DNA of 64,000 nucleotides from Warburgia ugandensis (lineage: Eukaryota > Streptophyta > Magnoliopsida > Canellales > Canellaceae). Position 1 is the stretch's first letter. Every line of letters begins with the position of its first letter. Below, one piece after another: positions 45,721 to 57,542 of the stretch. The notes beneath the pieces are model-generated. The model had not been told where the DNA came from. It was given only the letters and a program-made list of their open reading frames with translations, and searched no databases. A program made the position numbers and the translations under genes. The stretch covers positions 45,956,001 to 46,020,000 of the forward strand of contig CP141127.1 of the NCBI GenBank assembly GCA_035236585.1. Reading direction: 5' to 3'.

Positions 45721-47030
45721 TTGTTGTACATTTCCCAATTATCTTGGTATACAAATATAGTGAACTATCTTATAACTAATCAAATGCCTAGTCATTGGTC
45801 CAAGCAAGATAAGAAAAAAATTTATTACTGAGGTTAAACACTTTAATTGGGATGACCCATGCTTGTTTAAGTATTGTTCTGATTAGGTAACTAGGAGATA
45901 TATACTTGACCATGAACAAAATAAGACCATCTCCTTTTGTCATGTCCAAGCTTGTGGTGATCATTATAGTTCTAAAAAGACACCTGCAAAGAACTTGCAG
46001 TGTGGTTTTATTGGCCCACCATTTTAGGGCCTCACATGCTTATTACTTAGTAAGTGCAAGTTGTTAACAACTAGGAGGCATAGGGAAAAGGAATATGATG
46101 CCTTTGAACCCCATTTTAATAATTAAATCATTTGATGTATGGGGCATAAATTTTGTGAGACCTCTTTCTAATAATTTAGGGTATCTTTACATCCTAGTGA
46201 GGGTCCATTATGTGTCCAAATGGGTAGAGGCCATTCGATGCAAAACTAATGAACACAAGGTTGTAGTCAAATTCTTAAAAGAAAACATATTTAAAATGTG
46301 TCGTACATCTAGGTTCATCATTAGTGATGGGGGAAAACATTCTTATAATAGGGTGTTTGAGAATTTAATGAAGTTACCATAAAATTTCTACTTCTTATCA
46401 TCCTCAGACTAGTGGATAGGTAGAGGTGTCTAATATGGAGATAAAACATATTTTAGAAAATACAATCAATCTACATAGGAAAGACTTGCCTTTGAGGCTT
46501 AGTGACGCTTTGTGAGCTTATCACATTGCATACAAAACCCTTATAGGCATGTCACCCTACTGATTAGTTTATGGAAAAGCCTGCCACCTCCAAGTAGAAC
46601 TTGAGCATAGAGCATATTGGGCAATAAAAAAGCTGAATTTTTACTTAGACTCTATTGGAAACCACAGGAAGCTCCATCTTAATGAGTAGGAGGAAATTAG
46701 GTAAGATGCATACACGTTTGCAAAGAAATACAATGATCACATGAAACATACACATGATAGACACTTATCAAGGAATTTCTTTACACTTGGACAAAAGGCC
46801 ATTTTTATACAATTTTAGATTGCATCTCTTTCCAGAAAAATTTAGATCTCAATGGACTCAACCCTACATAGTATGGATTGTATGTTCTCATTGGGCCATT
46901 ATGATAGAGAAGGATGGTGAGATATTCAAAGTCAAAGGCCAAATGTTGAAACCCTTCCTAGAGTTGATAAACCTTGAGATGGAAGAAAAAGTACTTGACG
47001 AACTAGCCTATGAGGACTCACCTTAGCATG
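45721..47030 (+). pseudogene. Athila-type integrase
   Basis: The zinc-binding part is degenerate. The catalytic core begins with FDVWGINFVRPLSNNLGYLY (the first Asp of the usual WGIDFMGPF has become Asn), then VRVHYVSKWVEAIRCKTNEH and RFIISDGGKH with the second Asp. HPQTSG-stop-VEVSNMEIK near 46400 has the Glu, with a stop before it. The C-terminal part has LYNFRLHLFPEKFRSQWTQP and IFKVKGQMLKPFLEL, ending near 47024. The frame is broken many times. Confidence 0.88.
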
Positions 47031-47691
47031 TCCCATGACACTAGCTTTCATCCACATGCTTTCATCTTCATCTTCATTGCACAGTACGTGTGGTTGATGA
47101 CGTTAAACTTAGCACTCATTGGAAGGCTACCTAGGGTTTTTATATATTATTATTCTACATTACCCATTTATCATATCATTGTCCTATATTTCAAAACATT
47201 GGGGACAATGTTTAGTATACGTGGGGGGAGGGGGGATAAACATGCATGAGATGTCTAGTTTTCTTCATATATTTAAAAATTATAATTTATTTATTTAAAG
47301 TTTTTTTAAGGTAAAGTACCTTTACCATGATGAGAATTGAATTTTTTGAAGTTTAATATTTCCACTAATTTAGGTTCTTAATAGAAATGTGTATGGTTAA
47401 TTTTTCATTTTATTCATGTCTTAAAGGATTTTATCAAAGTTAAATCTTGAAAAATAATTATACACATTGCATAAGTTTAGACTAATAGATGGTGATGACT
47501 TAGAGACCCTAAGGAAAGCTAGTGGAGACCTATATATCCAAGTGAGTATTAGAGACTATCATCTTTTTTAGGATTATATATAACTCTGTATTTTCTTCAG
47601 TGAAGATTACTTTAAAGATCCCAGTATCTTTGTTTTGGTCAAAATGTTAAGATTAAAAAAGGAGTATTAACTTAGTTCCCTGAATATTTAT
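47031..47691 (+). other. Athila post-pol spacer
   Basis: AT-rich non-coding sequence. It contains CATTGGGGACAATGTTTAG at about 47200, followed by GTGGGGGGAGGGGGG at about 47221. This pair is a recurrent signature after pol in plant Athila elements. No env-like frame is visible. It is interrupted at 47692 by solo LTR A2 and resumes at 51655. Confidence 0.7.
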
Positions 47692-48297
47692 TGTAATAAC
47701 CCCAATTTTTGTAAATTGATTGAGAAAAATCAATAAAGTTTGAGTTTCAGATATTTCGGGCTGAAATATTAGGGTTATTTAAAATATACTTTTTATAAAA
47801 GTATAATCAAATAATAAGATATGTAAAATTGAAATTAAACTCAGCAAACCCTTCAAAATGACTGTAAGCACGACAAATTTCGAATTCGGATGAGAAATCC
47901 TTAAGTTTTTCATTTTTTTGGACAGAAGGGGTAAAATAGTAATTTTACCCAAAAATCAAAATATTCCAAAAATCAAAATATGAAACATCAAAATTTAGAA
48001 TGTAATAAGAAATACGAATCCAACGCCACTAAGTACACTCAAATCCGAGATCATGGGAATAAAACCCAAAGTTTTATGCATAAAGGGCAAAACGAACTTT
48101 TTACACCATGTGGGGCCCACATGGGGACCACCACGTCCCCAACAACCAATTTGATCAGCAGCCCATGTGAAACATGGGTCAACAAAGATTAGCTAGTCAT
48201 GGGGAAGAAAAGTTAGGCATGGGAGCATTGAAGACTTTCATGTCATTTTATATTAAAAAAATAACATATTATAATCATGGAAAAAGACCCAAAATGC

Positions 48298-48307
48298 CTA
48301 TAAATAC
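48298..48307 (+). promoter_or_regulatory. TATA box of LTR A2
   Basis: CTATAAATAC is followed by AACCCCAAAAATCCTC. The same box and following C-rich stretch occur in A3 at 57533, and a CTATAAATAG box occurs in solo LTR C. Confidence 0.7.
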
Positions 48308-50612
48308 AACCCCAAAAATCCTCATAAAATCACCACGAAATTCCCTTCAATCTCCTTGAAAAATTAGATCTAGATGCCTCCCCAAAAACCCAAAATTTCC
48401 AAGAGTTAGATCTCTTTTCAACTTGTTTTTCTTTTTAGATTGGAACAAGAGACCTAAAATCAATTAGGCACTTTGTTTCAGATCTAATTTGATCAATTCC
48501 ACTATCCAAAACATCCCAACACATCTATTCTACAAAACCCCCAAAGAAATTTCAAGATCCAACGGTTCAAACAACGGTATTTGCAAGAAAGGTGGATTTT
48601 AGGCTATATCTTCATCAACAAGGTATTTTTTTTAAATTGGGCATATAAATGAGGTTTTCTCTCCAATCAAGTAAGTGGAAATCCTTTTCATATATTTTTA
48701 GTATTTTTTTATGTAATTTTTATTTTACTGTAATTAATTTTGGTAATAAAAAGGTAAAAATAAAGTAAACAACAGAACCCTTAATTCATGATGATGGAGT
48801 GCTCAGATGAAAAATCTGACTCCACCAATCAATCCAGAATGGTCCGAAACCCTTAGGGTAGAAGTTTCAGAAAGATCTGAGTAGTTTTGGACCCTCAATT
48901 GAGAGAGATTAATTCTGGTAGGCCTAGATCAAATCTGGACCTTAGGAACGGTTGAAAACTTCAATTTAAGATTGTGGAGTCATATGAACTCCAAATTGAG
49001 ATCAGAAAGAAGCTATGGAAATCTTTTAATGTCTAGTTTCTAATGAAGTCATAATATTTCTAAAATTTATTTCTGTATTTTTCTGTATTTATTTCTGTAT
49101 TTTTCTAAAATTTTTCTACCATAAGTGTCCAATTTCTAAGATCTTCAAGATCTAAGGTGATCAGATCTTGGAAATTTATTTTAGCAATGATATAATAATG
49201 TAATAAAGTAATATCTATGGTTAATTTGGATAGATCTTGGATAAAATAGGGGATCTACCCTTTATGGTAGAAAAACCCTAAAATAAAAAAAAATACAAAT
49301 ACAAAGGGACCCACTTGATCAATGAGATCAAGTATGATCAGATCATTGGGATGGATTAAAGGGATGATATTATGATGGAATCCAGTTAGATCATGGAGGA
49401 AATGTGACAAAATCAAGTGGATATGATTTTTGGATCCATGGATGACATCGTGCATATCCATGGAAATTAATTAAAATCAATTAGAGAAGAGACTTAAGGT
49501 AAAGAGCTCATAGGAACCTTGTCAAAGGTTGAGCTAGTACCACTCCAGTGGACTCTGAACATTGTGGTTATAGGGGGTATACAAGAGCCAAGTGCTTTTC
49601 CCTCACCTCCCATTGACGTAAGAGAGGTCTAAACGCCTCCTTACATGAGGGTTGTATTAACCACTTTTTGAGCAGACTTTAACTGGTAAGTACTGGTCAT
49701 CCTGAAATAAGGAGGAGTTGTCTAGTGGTAGGAAGAAATAAATTATCTTCAACCAAGTAAGACACTAACTGGTTGAATAATAATAATAAGAGCATAAAAG
49801 GTTAGTAAATTACTTAACCCTAATAAAAACAAAGAAGTAAGATAAGGACGATCAAACAAGATCCATTAGATCTTGGATGATTAAGAATAATAAGAATAAG
49901 AACACTATATTGTACTTAGTATGTATGTTTAGTAGTATACTTGTTATAGTTCATTAGATTAGATAATCCAAACCCTTGATCAAAGGTGATTCAAGGAAGA
50001 AAACCAAGATCATCCTCCATAGGGATGATCCAAGAACTGAACTTAGATCAAAGAAGAACTAGATGATAGAAGATCTAGGACCTTGATCTTTATCAACATG
50101 TGTAGATTGTCAATCAAAGGATCTATGAAAGATCAAGATCAAGGAGATGAACATACAAAGACTTAGAGATAGAAAAATACTTAGATATGAATGATCTAAA
50201 GATCATTCTAAACATTAGATCTAGTGATCAATAGGATTGTTCATAATTTATATATTGACAATATGTATGGATGTATAGATTACATACATCAGTCATGATC
50301 ATGGAAGATTGGGGAAAAGAGATCAATCCTTAAAGGTAGGAGGATTTGATGAATGCATTTACATGAGATATTCATGATTATACTCATGATCTTATGTTGA
50401 CAAGAGTAATATAATATTTGTAGTAAATCTCTTGAAAACCTTATGATCCAACCAAACACCTATAAGATGGTTAAGGACTAAACTATAAGTGAATAGGGAA
50501 CTAGAAAATATTTCAGCCCTAAGTAAACAGACATGTGGTCTGATATATATGAAATATATTTTACATACAAGCTTGGAGGCTTGTGAGTTTGTTTTAATAG
50601 GCATGAGCCTAG

Positions 50613-50834
50613 GGGATGCTATTGCTAGAGGAGTTATGAGGGTTTGGCCACCCGCTTCTTGAAATTTGATGATATGATGATACCTTGCCCAATGAGAGGC
50701 TAAACGTCGGGTGGTGGCAATTATGGGAAGGCCACCACTGTGAAAGTCTTGCCCCCCCATATGGGCAGTGACATAATATTTTCCACCGTGGTATCAGTGG
50801 TGAACAGGCGATTATCCGAGCGCGCTAGTATGGA
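50613..50834 (+). promoter_or_regulatory. Shared LTR module in A2
   Basis: Half 1 is GGGATGCTATTGCTAGAGG with GGGTTTGGCCACCC (50613-50653). Half 2 is GGCAATTATGGGAAGGCCAC (50716-50735). A third box, ATTATCCGAGCGCGCTAGTA, lies at 50811-50830. All three occur in the same order in A3. Confidence 0.7.
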
Positions 50835-51213
50835 TCGATCGACATAGCAACCTTTCTGATTATTTTGCACTATGATGCATATGGGAATAGGCATACTGAA
50901 ATGCCTTATGTTATAGCATAATGAAATGCTAGGTAATTGTATATTACCAATGTTTCCCAAGAAGGGAAATTCCTAGTATGAGATTAGCTGTAATACTAAA
51001 TTCTCAAAATGAAGAGAATTGATCAGCTTAGTTGGGAGTGATATTTGACTATTTTCACGAATTTAACTGGTTTACCCATGAAGGGTATGTATGTATATAG
51101 ATATACATAAATTACAAAGTAAAGAGTATGTTCAAGGATATTGAGATTATAAAGTATTGGAATTACATTGTCAATTATTATGTTTCTTGAATCCCTTACC
51201 AAGCATTGCTTGC

Positions 51214-51242
51214 TGAGATATTGTACTTGTTGCAATATCTCA
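51214..51242 (+). other. Hairpin near the 3' end of LTR A2
   Basis: TGAGATATTG (51214-51223) pairs exactly with CAATATCTCA (51233-51242). The A3 copy has a longer stem at the same place. Confidence 0.6.
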
Positions 51243-51654
51243 GATCCAGGGAAGGAGAGTTAGGAGCTGAAGACTATAGAAGACTTGAAGAGAATAATCT
51301 TCAAGGTATACCCTTGAAGACATGTATTTTTATTTGTTGAGAGTTTTATTGTATGGTGAGCTTGAGTTTTGGATTATGTAATTTGGACAAGTATTGTACT
51401 AGATTTGGCTGTACTGTGAACCACTGGATGGATCCTGGAGTTTAATAAAAGTATATTCCTTCAATGGAATTTTATTTTGTACACAAATTGTACTTATGTT
51501 ATGTATGAAGTGGTGACTTGGGTTTTCAAAACAAGTTCTAAAGAAAAGAATTTCCGCTGCTTTGTTTTGCGAAAATTTTTTACACTCTTAAGGGCCTTGC
51601 CTTTCAAAATACTTTACAAATCATGTTTTCAAAAACCAGGGTCGTCACATTTAT

Positions 51655-51715
51655 TGACTCAAATAGGCTTTAAGAAACATAAGAAATGATATAGGCCATC
51701 CTTGTGGTAGCCTAG
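51655..51715 (+). other. Sliver of Athila DNA between solo LTRs A2 and C
   Basis: About 60 bp lie between two target duplications. Joined to the DNA outside A2 and C they form one continuous stretch of the Athila post-pol region. Confidence 0.7.
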
Positions 51716-52575
51716 TGTGACGACCCGGGTTTTCCCATGCATTTTTAAATGCAATACCTAATTTCCTAAGGAGGGATGCATCCCTATTTGAAAACCATTT
51801 TATAAAAACCATGCAATGTAGTGGGAAACTTTTAGTTTTAAACTCATTTTTGAAAACCCCGAGTGTCATTTGCTTTCACAACAACTAAGGTAGTTTTTGA
51901 AAAACTTTAGAAATCATAAATGTTTTTCCCCAGGTCTTTCCAGTCACAACGCACAGCCCAACTGTAACTAAGTACAAACACATGTCCAAAGGGTTGAGAG
52001 TTTACTTACATGTGTATTTGTTTCCTTTTGGATTTATTTGCTCATAGCACTAACATAGATGTCCTCTTTTTGTGAGTGAAGCTATCCTGAACCATGATAT
52101 ATACGAACGTATCCTGTCCTTAAGTACTTACTGATGTCTGAAAAATGTTAAGGATTGGGTGAGTATATAATATACTCAGTAGGAGCCTATTACTACTAGT
52201 TTTATAAATGCATGAGAAGTTTTAAAATCATATGCTCATTCAAAACATGTGTATGTTTGAATACTCGAGTTCAATATCAGTATAAGAATCCATAATCAAC
52301 TGAAATTCAAAATATGCATATGTTTGAACACTAGAGTTCAATATCAGTATAAGAATTCATAATCAACTGAAATTCTCATGACTTAAAAGATCACATAATC
52401 CAAAACTGAAAGTATTATATAAATATGATGACATCATGATATGCAATAGATGCTTCATGGAGTCCAACTCATGGACCTCTAGTATGGTATGGTCGACCAA
52501 CCTCATATCATGCTATATGAAATGCACATCAAACCATAGGGTCCACTATGCCCATGACCTCCTCGCTGTGTAGTC

Positions 52576-52770
52576 CCCGGGTACCTGAGGACACTCGGTC
52601 ATAGCCTCCATGGGGCCTATGACACGTCGACCCAGTGCCGTGACACCAGTGGTAGCCCCCTGTACCACATGCAGTCGACGTAGGGACTTGCCTCTTTTTG
52701 GGCGTGGTACCCATCCACCTATTAGTGGTAGAGGCCGGGTGGCCAACCCAGACCCCTCGGCATAGCACCC
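52576..52770 (-). promoter_or_regulatory. Shared LTR module in solo LTR C
   Basis: On the minus strand half 1 (52770-52731) reads GGGTGCTATGCCGAGGGG and then GGGTTGGCCACCCGGCCTC. A diverged half 2 (GGTGGATGGGTACCACG) lies at about 52722-52700. The third box (ATGACCGAGTGTCCTCAGGT) lies at about 52600-52578. Confidence 0.6.
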
Positions 52771-53399
52771 ACGGGCTTACTTGCCCAAATCACATAAGAT
52801 AAGTTAAAACCTTCTGTTAAAACTTGTCCTCTTTTGGGTCCCTCACAACTGCCTGGCCCTCGGCACTCCAGCATCTTTTGGCAACCCTCAAGGACATGCA
52901 ATATTTGCAAGTACTTAAATCATGCAATGCATGCACTTGTTTGCAACACATATATGTGCATAATGTATATGCAGTCATTTCAAAACATGGCTATGTACAA
53001 AGCATTTAACATGCATGCTGAATTAATTCATGCGAATCACATGCAAATCAAGTCATTTATCTAAAACATATGTTCTCAAAATAACAATAGTTCTTTTAAA
53101 AGAATCTAATAGTGATAGAGCACCTACCTAACTAGGTCGCGTTAACCCTTTTGTCCTCGTACGCTCCTGAACATGGTTTGGGGACTTAAGGTTAATTTAA
53201 CCTATCTTTTATGGATTTAGAGCAGTTGGGTCTTATTACTTAGGCATTAGGGGTCCATCCCTATGCCTATGGGTGTCCTAAGGTCCTAATTGGTCCTTGG
53301 TGTTCTCAATTTTCCAAAGTTCTAGTGGTCAAGTGCCACCATCCTATTTTAAGGGTCATTCCCTCCTTTTATTGGGCCTTGATCTGGGATTTTATGATT

Positions 53400-53850
53400 C
53401 AGACGTGTCCGCGTCGTCGATATGGACACAACACCTTTTGCGGCGCCTCAATCGGAGCTCTAGATCTCAAGTTATAAGCGTTTTAGTGTTGTATGTACAT
53501 AGAGTATTTAAAGACAAAAAGTCGGAATGCTAGGGCGCTGCGCGTCAGCGTCATGCACCCTGCTTCCTTAAGTAACAAAAATTCTCCGTGCGCTAGCGAC
53601 CTGCGCGTCTATGGTGCGCGCCTCAGCGGGCGCGTCTGCAAACACGCGCGACAACTCCGCCCGTCTATCCCTTTAGCGGGCGTGTCCCTGCATGCGCCCG
53701 TTTGGTTTTTCAAACGGACGTCGACCTGCGTCGACGTGGGACGTTCCTATTGGATCGTCCCGCCTGTTAGAGACCTGGGTCGTCCTCAGGTCACCCTGGC
53801 TCAACCCTGTCGAACCAGTGCGGCCCTGGGGACGTCTCAGGGTCCTTGGT
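53400..53850. repeat. CpG-rich block in solo LTR C
   Basis: Dense CpG words (GCGCTGCGCGTCAGCG at about 53535, GGTGCGCGCCTCAGCGGGCG at about 53609, GGCGCGTC, GTCGACGTGGGACG) lie in otherwise AT-rich DNA. Overlapping open frames occur on both strands here (up to 134 codons) and have no recognisable domain. Confidence 0.75.
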
Positions 53851-54056
53851 GGCTCTCCCAGGCTCCGTTTTGCATGGTTTTTCATGCAAAAACTTAGGGG
53901 AATTAAGCCTAGGACTATGGGTGAGATGGGTTTGGGGAGTTTTTGAGCATACCTGCTTCGTGGGTGGTTTTCTCTCCACATTTTCCCCTCTTGGTCACTG
54001 CTCCATGATGGGTTTTCTCCAAGGTTTTGGGCTGCCATTAGAGGCACCCAAGAGCT

Positions 54057-54066
54057 CTATTTATAG
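54057..54066 (-). promoter_or_regulatory. TATA box of solo LTR C
   Basis: On the minus strand CTATAAATAGAGCTC lies about 420 bp after the LTR start, the spacing expected for a U3 promoter. Confidence 0.65.
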
Positions 54067-54488
54067 AGCTTTTAAAGAGGGTTCTGGAGGGGTTCTAACC
54101 GCCTTTGAATGGCGGTGGGGAATCCTCCAGAATGGCAGTGGTTTCTCCTTGAAACACCGCCGTTCCAGAAGCCTCTAGGAGCTTGAAGACGACGGGGTGC
54201 CCGTATCAAAATGGGCACCTGTGTTTTTCAGGTTAAGTCGTTTTTGTAAAATTTACAATTTTGCCCCTGAACTTCAAAGAGCCATATCTTGCTCATTTTA
54301 ACTCCGTTTTGGGTGATTTTGGTCTCGTTGGAATCCTTTTTCTGAGATGCATCTAATGGAACCATTTTTAGGATCAGATTCCTGGGTTTAGTTAAGGCGA
54401 CTAGTGAAATGACCAAAATACCCTTATCTTTAAAACTGAACTTTTCATGGCCTTTTAATATTACAAAGATTGGGGTCATTACACCTAG

Positions 54489-55225
54489 AGACAAAAAGCC
54501 TACCCAGATATTATACCACCCATTAGACCCTTTGAGCTTCTTGATAAGCCTTTTCTTTTCAAAACCCCAATTTACCTTAACCCAAAGAAACCCCAGTAAG
54601 CATACCCATTACCTATCTTTAAAAAATGAGTATGCATCATTAACATTTTTAGATTTAGTCGCATAGTGAGTGAAATTTGTTTGACCACTTTTTTTAAAGC
54701 TTTATTTCTGAGTATATACTAATGAGAACTTGAGGTCAAGACATCTTTCCAAAGGAGCAATAACCATATTTGTTTAAAGGTCCTAACTTATGTAGTTGTA
54801 CACACACTACACTCCGAGATGAGATTAGAATAAAATGGCTTTGGTATGTGGTTAATTTATGGACTTTCTCCTTCATCTTTATTAAGTTATTAAATCAAGT
54901 AAAATACTAATGGATGAGAATTCTTTGAGGTAAATTAAAGGAATTAACCTTGTTGAATTTTGTGGATGTATTCACTACAAACTCTCATAAGGCATAACCC
55001 ATCCATTAAGGGTAACAAGGGTGTTTAAAGGCTTGTTGCATATGCTAAATGCAATCGTGAGAACCTACAAAAATGGAAACCATTTTATTTTCATTATCTT
55101 TTACTTGGGACTAGAAAAATGCTGGTTGGGGTATGGTAAATGTTCAATTTTGTATAAACGTACCCAATAAGTTGCCCATGTATTATAACTTACAGAGGCT
55201 AATTCAGAGTACATATAATGATCAT
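54489..55225 (+). other. Athila internal region, 3' part
   Basis: This AT-rich stretch resumes directly after the cctag duplication. No intact frame is present and no env-like domain was recognised. It ends where the inferred Athila 3' LTR begins. The exact boundary and the polypurine tract were not found. Confidence 0.5.
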
Positions 55226-55795
55226 ATTTTTAGGATTTAATTAGGGATTTTCACCTTTTGTAAGTCTTGGAGAGATGATCCAAAGGTCGAGAATGATCAA
55301 GATGAGAGTTGAAAATCAAGATCAAAAGATCGAGTCAAGGTTTAGATTTTAACATTTCAAAGTAGATCAAGGTCCAAGATCATATCAATGTAAGAGGATG
55401 AATCAATGAAAGCAATTAGAAGAGCTAATGGTGACTAAAATGGGCCCATGAAGTAAGCCATGCATTTCCATCACCTTTGCATGGGAGCCATTCAAGCCAC
55501 CTTAGTCATATATCCATGAGAGAAGGTGATGAGATAAGGAATTCAAGCCAAGATATCATCAAACATCATCAAATTTGAAAGGAGAGAGCTCCACTTCCCT
55601 TCCATGAAAAAGATGTCTACTCCTTTTGTATATTTAGAAACCAACCATAATGTCTCTCTTATGTTATGTTTCCATTACTCTTTCTCACATCATCTTGCTA
55701 ATTCATCTCCCACCTAACCTTCCTTATTCAATACTTTAACTCTAGAGACATTTTCCTCATTTTTTCACCCCTTCCTATCTTAGGAAACCACTCAT

Positions 55796-55805
55796 CTATA
55801 TATAG
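55796..55805 (+). promoter_or_regulatory. TATA box of the probable Athila LTR
   Basis: CTATATATAG is followed by a purine/pyrimidine-mixed leader. It matches the common plant TATA pattern and lies about 570 bp from the inferred LTR start. Confidence 0.5.
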
Positions 55806-57532
55806 CTCTATGTTCCATATGAATTCTCTAAGTAGAGGTTGGGTGAGACAACCTTGAAAGGAGCACTTAGCTGGGATCTTTTGAAGGTTGGACCTTAGAA
55901 TTTCTTTAGTGTTTTTCTTCCGTTGGTTTTCCAATTATTCTCTTAGTTATTTTCTCTCCAATTTTGGGTTAGTAATATACTTAAGTAGCTTACTTTCATA
56001 GTTGTTTCATGTTGTTTTTACTTCTTTGAATTCCATGCCTTGTTCCATCCTTATTTTCCTTCTTTCTTGTTTCCAAATCTCTGGTTTTATTTGCTTATTC
56101 CTTCAAGATCTAAGTTAACTTCCCTTTGGTAGTGACAGCCAAGAGAGGAGATAGCTTAGAGCCTTGAATTTCCACTTAGTTTTACACATTTTTCTCCTTA
56201 TTTTGCTTCTTAAGTTTGAGCAGTTTTTCTTTAGTTAGTTCACCCACTTAACCCTACTTTCTCTTAAATTCCTTCATGGGTTTTGTTTTCATGTCACTCT
56301 AATTTAGTTTAGGATTTTTATATTAAATTTTTGTTGTTGTTGAGATTCACTTTTGCAAGCAAGAATACTTCTCACTTTGCATATGTTGTAGACATCTTTA
56401 TGGGTCTAATTTTTGTGTATAATTTGGACATGATGCAATAAAATTCTTGAGATCCAGGTTGTTTCCTTGCATAAAACTTGTTGTTTAAATAGCTTTTTAA
56501 TTTGAGATTTTTTGAATGTTCCTAAGTCCCAGAATCTGGAAACTATTTTTTCCCTCACTTTGTGCATTAATTTCAGCCATCTAAATATTATTTTTGCTTG
56601 AATCCTCAGGTACCCATTTAGATTTTCTTGTTGATTATCATATTTCATATTTAATTTACATATTAATTTACTATTAAATCATAAAAGATAGTCATCTTTT
56701 GGGCCATAGAACCATGCATTCTAGAAAGTTTCCTTTTTAGAAGGTTTTATATTATGTAAGTTTTAATTTAGAAAAGTTTCTCATTTAGCGGTTTCCTTAA
56801 GTTTCATTGCTTAGTTTGAATATTGTTGAAGGGTTGTAGTTTCCTTTAGTTAAGTGCATGTTAGGTAAGTTTATATTTTAATTTTAATTTTTTTAAAAAA
56901 ATTTAGGCAAGTCTCCTTTTTAGTTTTAGTTTCTAATTAATTTGAGCACTTTAATTGTCATAACCCCAAAATTTGTAAATTGATTGAGAAAATCAATTTA
57001 GTTTGAATTTTTTGAAATTCTAGGCTGAAATATTAGGGTATTGGAAATTCTCTTTTTATAGAGATTAAAATATGATCTAAAACTTACAAACTATGAATGT
57101 ACTCAAAAAATGGATCGAAATGACACTAAGTATGTTCAATTCAGAGTTAAAATGAAAAATCCCTAATTGTGTCCAATTTTATGAATAAAAGGGTAAAATG
57201 GTAATTTTACCTATAACTGAGATCTAAGATATCAATATTTAGATGTAATTAGAAATATGATTCCAATTCCACTAAGTATGTTCAATTTCGAGTTTGGGAG
57301 AATAAAATGGATTTTTTTTCCATAAAAGGGCAAAATGGTCCTTTCACACCTCCGTGGGCCCACAAGGGGCTCACAAATGCATCTAATGGCCAAAAAACAT
57401 GTAATGAGTGGTCAAACCACTACCATCAGATAGTGGAGAAGGAGGTGGTATTGGAGGATCCAATGTTAATTTAATATCCAAAAGAATTAAAACATAATTA
57501 TTACAAGTAATTATGAAAAAATCAAAAACATC

Positions 57533-57542
57533 TATAAATACA
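57533..57542 (+). promoter_or_regulatory. TATA box of LTR A3
   Basis: CTATAAATAC followed by ACCCCCAAAAATCCTCC, in the same position and context as in A2. Confidence 0.7.

Larger units (their letters stand above)
47692..51649 (+). mobile_element. Solo LTR of family A (copy A2, 3958 bp)
   Basis: It has a perfect 5-bp target duplication tttat (47687-47691 and 51650-51654), starts TGTAATAACCCC and ends AGGGTCGTCACA. It contains a TATA box CTATAAATAC (48298-48307), the shared module (50613-50834), a hairpin (51214-51242) and AATAAA (51444-51449). There is no PBS-pol-PPT region and no internal terminal repeat. The simplest reading is a solo LTR left by recombination between the two LTRs of a large-LTR gypsy element. 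An LTR-less or LARD-type non-autonomous element is the alternative. Confidence 0.88.
51716..54483 (-). mobile_element. Solo LTR of family C (2768 bp)
   Basis: It has a perfect target duplication cctag (51711-51715 and 54484-54488). On the minus strand it starts TGTAATGACCCCAATC at 54483 and ends AAAACCCGGGTCGTCACA at 51716. Orientation is set by a TATA box CTATAAATAG (54066-54057), by the shared module at 52770-52731 and by the general order seen in families A and B. It contains a CpG-rich block (about 53400-53850) and a palindrome GAGTATATAATATACTC (52161-52177). No PBS, PPT or pol is present. Confidence 0.87.

Noticed and set aside
47215-47240. G-rich tract as the Athila polypurine tract next to a 3' LTR
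   Set aside because: It follows the recurrent CATTGGGGACAATG signature after pol, and no LTR start is adjacent, since A2 begins 450 bp later with its own target duplication.
53493-54178. Overlapping frames of 84-134 codons on both strands
   Set aside because: They fall in the CpG-rich block and promoter region of solo LTR C. Low stop density follows from GC content.
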